Assembly: GCA_011800155.1 (NCBI GenBank)
Contig: CM022374.1
Location: 1,302,001-1,366,000, forward strand
DNA from: Flammulina velutipes
Lineage: Eukaryota; Basidiomycota; Agaricomycetes; Agaricales; Physalacriaceae
Direction: 5' to 3'
DNA: 64,000 nt
Shown here: positions 13,601-25,704 of the stretch, in pieces
Layout: each line of letters starts with the position of its first letter
How positions within the stretch are numbered: the first letter of the stretch is position 1
Translations under genes and position numbers: made by a program
Notes under the pieces: model-generated
Databases searched by the model: none
What the model was told of the DNA's origin: nothing
What the model saw: only the letters and a program-made list of their open reading frames with translations

Positions 13601-14408
13601 AGGATGTAGCAAACCCGCCTCAGTCTCTAATCCACATGTAGGAAACACTACTACTGGAGTCTACTGGAGTATACACTTCGAAGCCTCTTCACTAGACCCC
13701 TCGTACCGGCGCACCGTTTTGGGATCGCTTCCAGCGCAATGGGATTATGATAAATAAACCAAGTAAAAGGCAAGCCTGATAGAACAAGTGTGCACTGTGT
13801 TCTACATCCAATCTTCATCGCGCTGTCCGTGTGTGAGTGTGTCAATTTTGACTCGAAGCCGCCTCCGTGAGGTAAGAAGAGAGGTTGGAAATTATGTAGT
13901 AGTATCGCAGATGTCCAAACATACCAAGTATGAGATAGAACTAATGGCTGAGAGCTGGCAGGTGCAAGCTGCGCGCGACGTTGAACGTCGCGTTACGTCG
14001 TATATTCTATGTCGAGATCTTACTAGCTTCATATTAGAAACCACCAAAACTCTTTGGCCGATTACTAGACATCTATGGTTCTACCTTGCCTAATCTTGCA
14101 CTTACTCTACCGCTTCTCCAGCGTACTGGATCCAACTAACAACAAAGTCCGTTTACCGTTTATTAATACTTAAGTGTTCCTGGACAGTGTTCGGAAGAAG
14201 AGCTACTTACCGCTCGCTTCTAATCCCAAATGAGGCTGAAATTTCCCGTTTAGTGCATTGCGGGGGACCGATGAACCCGAGAAAGACCATTTAAAGAAAG
14301 AAGCCACGATGTCAGCCGTTTCTTCTCATCACGTGACTTAGGGGGGCTGTCTCACTCCAGGTTGAAGCTCCGCTCATTGAGCGTATAAGAACTAGCTCCC
14401 CAACCACC
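13601..14408. other. Intergenic, no supported gene
   Basis: About 800 nt with no family-like frame and no convincing RNA gene. It holds the 3' flank of the OYE gene and the promoter of the next gene. Confidence 0.45.
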
Positions 14409-15134
14409 ATGGCTTATTCCCCACTCTACCAGAACGCTTTACAACGTTCTGTCCCGCACCTTTTCCGTCGCCCAAAAACACGTCCAAGACCTTTGTCCGC
14501 CTCTCCTGCTCGAAGATCAACACTCCGAGAAATCAACATCAACACAATGAGTAACAAAGGCTCCAACGAGAAGAGCGACATGCGCACCTCAGAGTCGGAG
14601 ACCCCCAGTGCGTCCTATTCAGTCCCTATCTTCCTATCTTCCTCTGACTAGCCGACAGAGCTAAGCGAGGACTCAGACATAGAGAACTTTACAATGGCGA
14701 ACACCGGTTTCAGTTCGTTCTAACTCAGTCCTACATTCATGTCTTTCTCTGACTAGTCAACAGGACGTCCAACTGGGGACAGTGATTCTAATAGTAGGTA
14801 TTCTCTTCTTCCGATGTCGCTCAGGTGTTTACGAAAGTACTCTGCAGGCTCGGGTAGCGAAATGGATCTACGAAATCGCTTTCCGACCTTGGAGACAGCG
14901 AGGCTCAAGGAGGAGCTGGCTGTGGTTAGGGAGGAGTTGATGAACGCGGTCGAAAAGAGGAAGCGGGAGGAGCACCATACAGAGGTGCTGATGGATGCGC
15001 TCGTGGGCGAACGCCAGAAGAGGACAGCCTTGTGTACGGAGGTGACAAACTTGCGTCAGGAGGTGACGAACTTGCGTCAGGAACTGGCAGCCTCTGAACA
15101 GCGCGGTAAGATGGACCGAGGGAAGGCCCGCTAA
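14409..15134 (+). CDS. Small protein with C-terminal coiled coil, possible mitochondrial presequence
   Basis: I do not recognise this gene. The first exon (from 14409, donor near 14608) begins MAYSPLYQNALQRSVPHLFR and is Arg-rich and poor in acidic residues, like a mitochondrial presequence; an internal ATG at 14547 could also start it. The last exon (about 14848-15134) encodes SGSEMDLRNRFPTLETAR, then heptad-rich sequence with a duplicated heptad block (TEVTNLRQEVTNLRQEL), so a coiled coil is likely. One or two small acidic exons lie between 14652 and 14804, both preceded by the acceptor CTCTGACTAG or a near copy. Their exact borders are uncertain. Confidence 0.4.
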
Positions 15135-15544
15135 GCTTGAAGCTGGAAGCTTCTGTTGGATTCCAGTAATTACCCCTGTATTTTGTTACTGTAACTTGTT
15201 GTATAATACACATCATGTGTCATTTCTTTGTCTACAATCGCTCGTGAGATGTGAGCAACACATGACATGCAGTGATTGACACGACGCGACGCCAGTCAAC
15301 TTAGACCCATAAATTTAAAATGGATTTCGGGGAGGCCCCCGGGAGGTGCGAGTGCAGCTCGAAAGTGGCTTCGCCGCTTGTGCCTAATGGCACTGGAGGA
15401 GGGATACACTACTAATGCAATGCTCTCCCGCCATTGCTTGATGTGTTGGTCTATCCACGTAGATTCATGTGGCAAGTCATCCCTCGCAATAACCATTTGT
15501 GTGCAAGTAAAATAGTAGGAAATAACTAGACTAGGACTGTCCAT
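15135..15544. other. Convergent intergenic region
   Basis: About 410 nt between two convergent genes, probably two 3' UTRs. Nothing else is visible. Confidence 0.4.
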
Positions 15545-17722
15545 TCATGTACACTTGACATTCAGCGTATCCAATGTCTCTATGCCCGGGTAGAACCAAA
15601 ATGTAACACCCAAGATCACGTATAGACCTGCACCCCCAAGGTCAGCCAGTTCCAAATCATTATGGGTGAGGACGTACACATCAGGATCATGCCTTCGAGC
15701 CAATTTGACTTGCCATCTTGAACGACATAGTTCACAGTCAATACTGGGGAACGCGTGAGCTGAGATATCGTGCATATCGGCTTGTGCTTACCGGACAAAA
15801 AGAGCGCTACGGACTCATAAGGATCGAACAAAAGTGTCAATGGCTTGCCCATAATCCAAGCGAGAGTCACGGTGAATCTGATTAACCTCAAATCAGCATC
15901 CGAGAATTGCTAGCATTGAGAGAACTGACGGAATAACAAAGAGCGCAATTTGCTAGGAGGAAACATCAACAAGGCCATTGGCACGCTCCGCAAAGGTCAT
16001 CGCCACTCACGATACTGGAGCCCACGGCGACACCCAAGCTAAGGTTCAGTTTGTCCTTGACAGATACGGTGACAGCGGTAGCGTGTTCAGCGGCGTTGCC
16101 GACAATGGGAAGCAGGATGACACCGACAAACTCCTTACTGATACCGCCACTGTTCGTCATACCGTCAATAGAATCAACGAGGAATTCAGCAGTAACGGCC
16201 ACGAACTGTACACGTCAGTCTTTGTTCAAAAAAAAAGAAATGAATACGTACAACTGTCACCACGACGAGCAAGATAATGGTCATCGCAAGGCTCAACTGG
16301 GGTATTTCGACTTCTTCTTCTTCCGCCGCAACGACGCCAGCTTCCGGATCCATGGTAGGGGCAACTTTCTCCCCTCGTCCCAGCTTGAAAGGATTGACAC
16401 CGTTGGCATATTTCGTTGACTTGACGGTGTGCTCGCCGGCATCGCTGTACAGCACCGTGTGCGAGAATAACTGGAACACAAGATACGAGACGTAGACTGG
16501 TATGTGTATTTGAACGCTTCGTCATTAGGACGAAAGAAAATTACTCACTAAACAAAAGGATAATGGCAACCTGAGAAAAGAACATGTGAGTCACCAGTTT
16601 CGGAGTATCAAACTGGCAGACGTACACCATGGCTGACATGCAGAATATCAGAAGTTTCATCGTTATTTGCGACGCCATCGACGGAGAAGTGGAAAGCTGC
16701 CGGTAGCAGGACGGCAATAACGCTAATGGTCAGCAGAGAGGAGTTCAGCTGAGTTGATACTAAATATTCGTTGCGTATACTTAGTTCTTTATTTAGCGGC
16801 GAGAAAATAATGCTCACCAAGTCCGAATCCTTGTTCTTGATACTTTATGCCACCGGCGAAGAAGCACATCCCGAGAACGAGAACTATTAACGCCATCCTA
16901 TGAGCGCTCGTACAGTTGAACGAGGAATCAACATACGGAGATTACTGAGAATAGATCCGATGACTGTAGTTGGTAATGTTAGACATGGTTTCATTCACAA
17001 TTCGAAGGAACGTACGTGAAGATTGAACGATTCCGAGCTCGCATTTTGTAAGTGCGATTATCTGAAAAGGAATTAAAAACTACCGTCGTGCTCGGATGGA
17101 GAATTGTACGTACGGCAACAATAAGTTCAACACTGAAATGACGACGACATTAGGTTGAGGCATTAACGTATAATTAGAACTTACGCGTTCCCCTGCAAAC
17201 GTGTTGGAGTTAGCTCATCAATGACATCGTGCGGACGTACCAGTGTGGCGTTGAGCAGGCCTGCAAGGGTCTGCCCAACACGCATCGACAGCTCATCCGT
17301 AGCGAACGCCAACAGCTACGTGGATATGAGGAGATGGTCAAGCTGGTAAACAGTGTGGTAGTACCTTGGCGAGTGGTATTATGGCGAGGAACGCAACTGG
17401 AACATTGATTGAGACATGGCCCGAAGATGCAGCGAGATATCACACACCGACAAAAATAACGGTGTCCTGCTTGCCTGCCAGTACGAAATGAAGTGCCCAC
17501 TAGGAGATATGTCAGTTAAGGCGAAGCCACAAAAAGAGCGAGAAGCGCACAGAAATAGGTATGCACACGAGGAGGACATTCACCCCTAACGACGACAAGA
17601 ATATATGAGCTTGCAAGAAGTAAAGAACACCGAGGAGGGACCGTACAAGACGAAAGGATGATTGATTTCGTGCTCTGCCACATCGACGGTGCTTGGCCTA
17701 TCTTCTTCTCTGGTTGGAGCAT
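15545..17722 (-). CDS. Vacuolar Ca2+/H+ antiporter (VCX1/CAX type)
   Basis: Eighteen short exons join in phase to give about 429 residues when started at the ATG at 17722. The open frame continues upstream to about 18274, so a longer hydrophilic N terminus is possible. Both CaCA alpha-repeats are present: GNAVELIVA in the first half and GNAAEHATAVTVSVKDKL in the second. They are followed by LGVAVGSSIQIALFVIPF and a hydrophobic end ILGVTFWFYPG. About eleven hydrophobic segments are split by an acidic cytoplasmic loop (AAEEEEVEIP), typical of this family. The protein should load Ca2+ into the vacuole using the proton gradient. The exon at 17185-17192 is only 8 nt (encoding part of LGNAV) and the exon at 15930-15952 is 23 nt. 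Confidence 0.92.
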
Positions 17723-18566
17723 TGTGGTAGCGGCACGTCTAAGACTTGTGCTAAAAGACTGTCGGGTATTTTGCGGAGAAGGACGAGAGGTAGTTCGCGC
17801 GACTTGAACATCGCCCGTTGCCTTTCTAGAGCGCAACTCCTGTACTGCAGGTGTATCTGATGTTGAATATTGTTGTGGCTCGGTCACCAAAGGGTGTTCA
17901 GTTCCTATGCTTTCCGAGGATCCGGATATATGGCTGTTGGACACTGTACGAAATGTCAATTGAGTATGGCGAGAAGCTGTACGAAGTACTGACTCGTGTA
18001 GATGGAAGTTGAGAGTAAAGAGGAATGTCGATATCTTTTGTGGCTCGAGATCAAAGTAGAACAGCACGTGGCCTCGTTGTCGACGGACCTTATTCTTTGG
18101 TCCAATACAAGTCAAGTTGAAGTGTACGGTTATCGAACGTTTGCGACCTGTATATGAATAGAAAATATTTGGGCAGTGCCTCGGATATCGAGAAGGGCGC
18201 GCTGCGCTTATCCGAGGGGTCGGACACCGCATTAAGGCAAAATGGGCACAGATTCCGCGTTCGAATAAAAGCATTCCAATAAATTCACGACGCGTCGTGG
18301 TGGTGGTTAAAGAACAAGATCAGTCGCGATCAAGACGCGTATTCTTGGCTGCTCCCAAGACCACTTGGCGGTAAGCGCCCAGCCAAAAATTTAAGCGCGC
18401 GCCAACAAAGTTAAGTTGTCCGGTACCGGTATATCACAGTTGTATAGCCCAAGTTGAAATATAGTTCGTACATATCCATGAAAATGTGAGTATTGTAAGT
18501 AAGTACAGTGTGTGTATGTGTTGCTGTTGTGGTAAGAATGCAGTAAGTTCAGCTAATAAGTAGATG
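17723..18566. other. Antiporter upstream region and 3' flank of F-box/LRR gene
   Basis: Part of 17723-18274 is open in the antiporter frame and may be coding (Ser/Thr-rich, hydrophilic). From 18275 to 18566 I see only flanking DNA. Confidence 0.4.
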
Positions 18567-20895
18567 TCAACCCAGGTACGCAAAAGACACAGCTCCGTAC
18601 AGCCCATCCTCCCGTCCAAGCATACCATACCCTCTCAGAATCTAAAAAAACAACCAATGAGTCTTGAGCCCATTCACGACAGCAAAAAATACTCACCTCC
18701 ATCTTCCTCGCGTGCCAGCCAACGCCACTACTCACATTCCCGTTCGCCTCCGATAATTTATCAAACTCCGCCCTCAGAGGATGGCCGACCTCCATACCTC
18801 TCACCAAAGAGCTTTCACCATTGCGCGAGATCCACCCACATGCAGTATCGACATACCATCCCCTCCCACCTTTGCTCCGCACCGTCTTCCATCCATTCCC
18901 ACCGGCACCGAGCCCAGTGAGCATCCCCGTAGAAAGTTCAATAACACGCAGCTTCGTCGGTGCCGGCTTGGGCTGTGAGCGAGGCGCAGACAGGCTGAAG
19001 GAAAACGGCGGGCAGCACAATGGACGAATCAAGTCCGAGTGCAACGCAATACACGACTGCCGCGTAGATGTCGCAGTAGCTACGGGAAGAGCATCTCCTG
19101 CCCTCATCCCGCAGCTGAGCTCGGGGGACGTCCCCAGCAGCGTAAGCACCTCGACGTTGTTCGCCTTCGTCTCCAAAAAGCGCGCAATATCATGAATTCC
19201 CAAGTCAGGAATATATGAGAGGCCCAATGACCGAAGGCTTGACTGCCTGGGAATATTTTGTAGGACCTCCCCAGTGATGGGCGAGCTGGATAAATCAAGG
19301 TAGACAAGAGATCCTTTCACAAAGCATGGCGCTTCAGTAATGATGATCTGTAGATCCTCCTCTGATAATGGAGAAGAGAAGGTGAGGTCTCCGTATAGAT
19401 TCAATTCCGTGATGTCGCGCGTAACCTCCGACTCCACGAGAAATTGTCTGATGCTCTCGCCTGTTAGGCGAACGCAACGGGCCAAAGCCAACGCACGTAA
19501 CCTGATGGTCGACGACCGTCCAAGTTCCGTAAGGAGCTCAGGCGTCGCGCGCGTAGCAGAAAGGTCCAAATGGGTTAAAGATGGAAACGCAAGCACGAAC
19601 GGCGTGAGGACGCTCGGTAGTATAGACTTGACGCCACGTAAACCAAGTCGCTGTAGCCCAGGGAAGATCATTGGTTCTTCGGCCTTCCCGCGCCTCCCAG
19701 CTGGATCGTCTCCGATCGCAGTGTCCGTGGGCACGATGTGGTAGGTGACGAATTCCGTGAATGCGTTGACGAAAACCGCGCTCACACAACCAGTGAGATC
19801 AACGGCCTCGAGGTCCAAGCATTGTCGACGGCGTTCTCGATCCTCCTCTTCCGCGTCATAGACATCAACAAGCGAACGACCCCTCGAGTTACGTCCACGT
19901 CCCCTTGAAGGGGCTCCGCGCAAAAACAGTTCATTCAGAACTGGGTATGTCAAGGCACCGTCCATGTACTCTGTCGCCCCAAACGTGATCAGGTTCGGCA
20001 TTTCCTATAAGTCACAAGTTAGTTGCTATTGCCTTAGGCATCACAAGGTTGTAACACCGACCTTAAGGATAGCCTCGACACGATCCCCCGTGACAAAGCG
20101 ACTGTTCACGCCCTCATCCACAGAGCGACGCATACCAATCGTCCGGAAATGGTTAAAGTCGAGGTGACGCACGAACCTACCAGGCCGAGAGTCTGGTGGC
20201 GTCGGTACTGTCAGAAAGTATTAGTTGATATGTGCTGGGAATGATGAAATAAGGCCACACTCACTGTAGACGGCCGGATCCCGCTTTTCCATTACGGTCT
20301 GTATAGCGTCGTTAATGGATCGGACGAGCTCCCACCTCGCCGGACTCTTACTCTGATGTCTGAAACGTCGAGGACTGGGCTCGCGCGAAGCCATTGGGGA
20401 CAGTAAGTCAGGCGAGATGGTCTCCTCTGGCATGGACAGTGATTCGAGGATGCTCTCCCGTAATGTCTTGGCAGCGTCCTCAGAGTTGCCCCCTTGGTGT
20501 CCGTAAGCGAAGGCAGTCTCAGTAGCCGCCTTGACGGTTTTCTGCATGACCTGGTCCACAGTCTCCTCGTCGTATTCCCAGGCTATTTCGTCGACGAGGG
20601 AGAGCCATCCACGCGGCAGGCGGACTTCGAGGTTACGCCATAGCCAGGGTTTTGCTGCTTCATACCAGTCATGACTGACGAGGCAGAGAATTTTTAGAGT
20701 GCGCCGGCTAGTGGGCTCGGACCAGTTCGGAGGAGGAAGGGATGTGGGGAATGAAGTGGGAACGTTGTCATCGATGAGGAAGAGAGGATCGAGAGAGGGA
20801 ATCGTAGGAGGTAGAGATGCGTAGTAAATGTGCGAGCATATTCTAGTGAGGATTTCCGGAGGGTATTGCAAAGCAGCGTTGGAAACAATAGCCAT
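18567..20895 (-). CDS. F-box and leucine-rich-repeat protein
   Basis: Four in-phase exons (20265-20895, 20062-20207, 18697-20004, 18567-18641) give 719 residues. The N terminus has an F-box-like pattern (YPPEILTRICSHIYYASL, then LKILCLVSHDWYEAAKPWLW). The long third exon holds repeated LRR-like units such as LQRLGLRGVKSILPSVLTPF, LTHLDLSATRATPELLTELG and LVYLDLSSSPITGEVLQ. Such proteins are substrate adaptors of SCF ubiquitin ligases; the substrate is unknown. The final 25-codon exon ends REDGLYGAVSFAYLG. A charged, Ser-rich linker joins the F-box to the LRR part. Confidence 0.82.
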
Positions 20896-21754
20896 CAGTA
20901 GTATAGCAAGAACTTTTTGTGGAAGCTGGAGAGAGGAAAAGCGGACAACAGGGGTCGGTTTGACTCCGATTGCGAATATGACATGGATGACCTTTTATAA
21001 CAATGAAATTACCAATCACGTGGGCGGTACTCAACTCGGTCGTCGGACTTGATTAAATTATGGCGCGTTCTTGCACGTTCATTGACCCTTCTACTCATGG
21101 CTACAGACCAGGTTATTTCTGTTCTTTCTCACAATATAGTCTAAAAATGAAGCAATCGTAGATGAAGGAACTGAGAACCTCTTCTTTTTAAACTTGCACT
21201 GCCAGTGCCAGCCGGGCGGCAGTTGCTTACCCCACAAGACGGAAAGGTCGAGTCGAGCCTCGAGGCAACACCGCTTAAAGATGACCCTGCAGGTGGCGCA
21301 TGTCCAAATTCGGTTCGAGGATCGGCGTTGTGTGCCGCACTTGCCACAGTTTACAAAAGCCAGACAAAGCTCAGTGTCTTCTTGAATCTGAATCTTCAAA
21401 ATCTGTGAATCTTTGGCAGGCGAGGTAGCGAAGCCAAGACTATGAGGCTGCTTGAATATTCTGCCCGCCCATGCCCACGAAGCTTTTGGACCTGCTGACC
21501 GGAATTAATGATCATGGCCACGATCTCCGTCTGGGGAGGTGCAACGAGCCTTAAGAATAGACGTAAAGGTCGCTTCGACAAGAGAGAACGTGCAGCTTGA
21601 TCTGCAGTCAGAATGTCGCAATTGCACGTTCGAGTGGTTTTCTCACTGGTAGAGTATTGGCGCTTGACGAAAAGTTTCAAGTTTCACTCGGAATCGAAGA
21701 TCAGAGCGTTGAATAGTTGTTAAGTAGTCCAGTAGTGAAATACAGCATATGTCT
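20896..21754. other. Intergenic with a possible small Cys-rich frame
   Basis: It holds the promoter of the F-box/LRR gene and the 3' flank of ERG28. The only feature worth noting is the Cys-rich minus-strand frame listed separately. Confidence 0.35.
21091..21399 (-). CDS. Possible small cysteine-rich protein
   Basis: A 102-codon minus-strand frame with paired cysteines (VNCGKCGTQR, then WTCATCRVIFKRCC) that could bind zinc. There is no known family, no clear splice partners and no promoter signal. It may be chance. Confidence 0.18.
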   Translation of the reverse strand: MKIQIQEDTELCLAFVNCGKCGTQRRSSNRIWTCATCRVIFKRCCLEARLDLSVLWGKQLPPGWHWQCKFKKKRFSVPSSTIASFLDYIVRKNRNNLVCSHE

Positions 21755-22368
21755 CTATGGCCCGGTGACATAAAAATTGTACTGTTGGAACATCCATACA
21801 AGGGAGACGGCTGTATGTCGGTGAGAGAGGGGAGAGTGAGGTATTAATGTAAAGCTTACTTGACACAATGGCTGGGCTGATGGCAGGGAGAGAAGTGGAA
21901 CGGTAGATGAAAGACTCGGAGGAGAAATGGATGAACGCAATAAGGTAGGTGAAAAACGCCAGGTCGTAGACACTACAAAAATGAGAAGACGCCAGAGTTT
22001 CTCGAAAATGATACGTACTGTTTTTCGTTAATGTAGTACGCCGCGTAAAATCTGACCACAGCAGAGGTCAACGTCCAAATGGCAAACGTACGTGCCTGGA
22101 GCGCGGTGACTAGAGAAAATTGTGAGATTTGGGCGTTGGAATAAATGGTGAACTGAAGGTACCGTGAGTCCTTCCGTAAAGTCTTTGAGAGAGCTTTGTG
22201 GTCAGCAGATTCTGCACCGTGTTGAAAATGGCAGTTCCTGCTATGAAGAGCTGCCATGACGGGAGCCACCCATCACCCTTTGGAATATCTGGCGCAGCTG
22301 TAAAAAATAGTGGTATCCATTCCTTGCAAAGACTTACATGGTTCAAGAAATTGGAACGCGTGCGACAT
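21755..22368 (-). CDS. ERG28: Ergosterol biosynthesis scaffold protein ERG28
   Basis: Five in-phase exons (22338-22368, 22163-22297, 22019-22109, 21860-21972, 21755-21810) give 141 residues, close to the 148 of yeast Erg28. Diagnostic segments are GDGWLPSWQLFIAGTAIFN, ALQARTFAIWTLTSAVVRFYAAYYI, VYDLAFFTYLIAFIHF and the end SLVWMFQQYNFY. Four hydrophobic segments span the ER membrane. Erg28 tethers the C-4 demethylation enzymes (Erg25, Erg26, Erg27) and Erg6. The first exon encodes only ten residues. The start codon is 80 nt from that of the divergent gene on the + strand. Confidence 0.9.
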
Positions 22369-22448
22369 GTCTGAAAGGAACAGGCAGGGGCTTAGTCAGC
22401 TGATAGCGCCTTGCGCCGTTCCAAATTGTTGCCTGTTTTCTCTTCACC
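22369..22448. promoter_or_regulatory. Compact bidirectional promoter (ERG28 / disordered protein)
   Basis: Only 80 nt separate the two divergent start codons, so core promoter and both leaders must fit here or overlap the first exons and introns. No clear TATA box is seen. Confidence 0.5.
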
Positions 22449-25298
22449 ATGGAACACCCGTCGTCGCCGTCGCTCATGGCGTTCAAGGAGCGGTCGCCGT
22501 CGCTGCGTTCGGTAGCGAGCAACTCTAGCGTGGCAAGCACTGGCAGCCTTACTCGACGACCAAGAACTCGCGCTCGTTCCAGGACATTAACAGGAGCCGA
22601 TAGCAACCCGATGTTCCAGCCAGCTGCGGACGAAAAGTTTCCTTTCGGCACTGTCGTTGCTGAGCCCCAGGCGGAAGTTGAACCCGTGCAGAGGACGTCG
22701 TCGTCGTCTATGGCGGACACACGTGGGCAGCAGGTATGTAGGACGTTATAATCCTTTACTAGCCCGTCTGAATGTATGTCGTAGCCGCAGCACCCGTTCA
22801 TCTATCCAACACCGCGGCCCAATCCGCGCGACTCGTTTCTCTCAGACTTTTCCGGCGTGTCTTCATCACTTTATCCGCCATCAACGTCGACGGCGTCGGG
22901 AACAGAGTCGCCGCCGTCGCCCCGGTCGGTCCTTTCGCCCGACGGCGACTACGACGTGCCCGTGATGGACGACATGCAGGAATACGATGGCGACGACGTG
23001 TCTTATCGCCTGCGTCTGCTAGTCAAGAACAACTATTTCCTTCCGCCGGCGCACACAAAACCATCTGTGTCCGACCTCGCCCCTTCACCCACTGTGCCCT
23101 CAAGAAAACCTAGTTCGCCCACGTTCCTCGACATTTTCAGAGGCCGCGCAAAATCAAAGCCGCCTACACCTGTCAACGGTGTCCCTCCACCTGATATCCT
23201 TGGTCCTGCACTAAGAACAGCTGCCGACCAAAACAACTTTGCACCCCGATCTCCTTCCTATGCACCTCCACCACCAACAGGGCAGGATAGATCCGGTAGA
23301 GTCATGGTGGTCCGCGAAAAAATGCCAGATCTGGTGGGTGCAGCAAAGCAAGCGGAACAGGACATGAAATCTCGTGGCGGCACGTCGTCCAGAAGGGGTA
23401 TTCAGGATCAAGTGGATGATGTTATCGACCCCACAGACGCAGTCGACCTTCCCCTACCCTCCGCGAAGTATCCGTTCGCAGTGCAAGCATCGGCGATGCA
23501 CGGTCTTGGAGTCCACGATTCGCTAGGCGCAGCGTTGCTTGCAGACCGTCTGCCACCTCCCACTAGTCCAGGTCCCTCGACCCTCGACCCTCGCGATGAC
23601 TGGAGAGTACAGTTGCTCAGGGCAGCAGTCGGACACTCCTTTGACAATCTTCAGGAGAGTACACCTACTTCCCATTTATCCGTCGCGACACGGTCACCGT
23701 CTCCGCCACAAATAGGACAACGTATCATCAGTAACCCCATTAACATCAATGGAGGCATCGACGCTGCCATGTCTAGACCCCATCGTTCTCGTGGAATGTC
23801 CAGTCCTCCCACTCCAACTGAACCTCAGCATGCCAGCTATCTTCCTCTTCGGTCTGAAAGCCCAGCAGCGCCACTGACTGCTCTCTCCCCGCCCCCACGG
23901 CGTATAATCAATCCTTTATATTCCCTATCTCAAACTGATCTCGCTGGATCATCGCAACAAAACGGTCCTCCATCCGCATTCCGACGTGCACCGACCGCGC
24001 CTAGCGTCATTCGCAAGTCGATATCCTCCCCGAGGTTAGGTTATTCGAGGCTGACCCCACCGCCGATACCATCAAGTTGGCAAAGTAAACATTCGTCTAC
24101 AGAGCACCTGACCTCTTCTTACGAAACTACTCGGGAGCGTTTGGCGGAAAGCGCACACACTGGGTCCATATACTCAGAGTACGAAGTCGATATATCTCGT
24201 TCCTCAACCACTCTGTCGTATTACTCCCAGGCCTCACCAACTGCCTCTGCGTTCCAGGATGCTCTCAATGGCCGTCCGGAGAGCCGCCTTTCGCGGGTGT
24301 TGTCTGTTCGGACTAGCCACGACCACGACACGCGGACTGAGACACTCTCGCCCCCGCCTTTAGCCATGTCGCCTCCTCCACCGCGGCCTTCAATCTCTAT
24401 TTCGCCAACACCGCTTGCGCCCCCGCCCCGTGTATCTTCTCTTCCGTCGACCAATTTACCTCGCCGATTCTTGCAACCATTGCCAAGTTCTGAACGCGAA
24501 CCACGCATATCCCTGGAGCTCATGGAGCCTGGTCCTTCTACACCTCCTTATCCAACCTCGGAATATCACACAGGCCCTCCATTGTCCCTCCGTATACCCA
24601 CGGGGGACATCCCTCTCGCCATCCATTCTGCGCCACCACCTGCGTCCCCGATGGCTTTCTTTGACAGCATACAGTCGCAACCGAATGCTATGGATGACTT
24701 GGATTCTTCCGACGAGGAGAGCGAGGACGGAGAGGAAGAGGAAGAGGGGGATGAGGATGAGGATGGAGAGGAGGATGACCTGGACGATCACGAGCACGAT
24801 GAAGAAGCTCGCCTCTCGTATGCATACGAGTCCGGTCATACGGACGGGGATGCAGCACCCACATTGAGTGATACTGAACCTGTGCAGACATTGTCGCAGC
24901 GGTCGTCCTTGATGCGGCTAGGAAACCATTCAGTTCCCTACGTCACGCCGTCGATGCCATTCGGAGTCACAGATCCTCGACAACCTATTGGTTATGTGCC
25001 ACTACCAGAACCAAGAGCGCCGTTCTTCTCGGACAGGATCTCCGAGCGAAATGTTGGGGGAAATTCGTTCGATTTTTACAAGTACGCGCAGAATCACCCT
25101 GTGTCGTCGGACTCTGGGGATGCGCCTGCGCCCTCAATGAAGCGACGGCCTGCCACGGCTGATCAGCAGCAGGTGAGGCATAGGGCGTCCTTCCAGCGAT
25201 TGGATGGGCTATTAATTCAGCATATGGAGGCTGAGAAGGACAGGTTAAAGCGGATCGCTTCTGGGGTTCATTCCTCTCCTGGTGGTGCTGCTTCGTAA
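22449..25298 (+). CDS. Long disordered Pro/Ser-rich protein with acidic block
   Basis: Two exons (22449-22733 and 22785-25298) encode 932 residues. There is no recognised fold. The sequence is rich in Ser, Pro, Thr and Arg with many SP/TP sites (for example RSPSLRSVASNSSVAS and PPTSPGPSTLDP), which suggests a heavily phosphorylated regulatory protein. A short folded-looking segment is DVSYRLRLLVKNNYFLPPAH. Near residue 730 there is a dense Glu/Asp tract (EDGEEEEEGDEDEDGEEDD). The C terminus is helical and charged. It starts 80 nt from ERG28 in the opposite direction. Confidence 0.75.
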
Positions 25299-25704
25299 AT
25301 TTCTTGGATGGGACGTTCAGATTTTCTTTTTTGTCTGTTGCTTTACTATATACACTATGTACTCAATATTCATGCCACACACTCACATATATACCGATGT
25401 CAAGACCATTTATACCCTTTCTCCCCCCATTGATTATTCCTACTTTAGTTACTGTCACGCAAATTAACGACTTTCGATATGACTTTCTTTTTGTGAGTGG
25501 GCTCCATCGTTGTGTTCTGATGACTTACCTAACATAGCTCACAAAATCCATTGAAAAGGTGCGTCGTTGCCTGCTACAGTTTGGAATGCGGAGGTGCTAA
25601 CTTATGATCGAGATGTGGCGTTCTCATCACGTGGATTTACCAATCAAGTCGTTCTTCTGTCTCAGACTCTCAGTCAACTCCTTGCTCCAGACAGTCAGTA
25701 AACC
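25299..25704. other. Intergenic, AT-rich
   Basis: The 3' flank of the disordered protein gene. No feature seen. Confidence 0.4.

Noticed and set aside
18564..19744. Several + strand open frames opposite the F-box/LRR gene
   Set aside because: They are antisense shadows of the long LRR exon.
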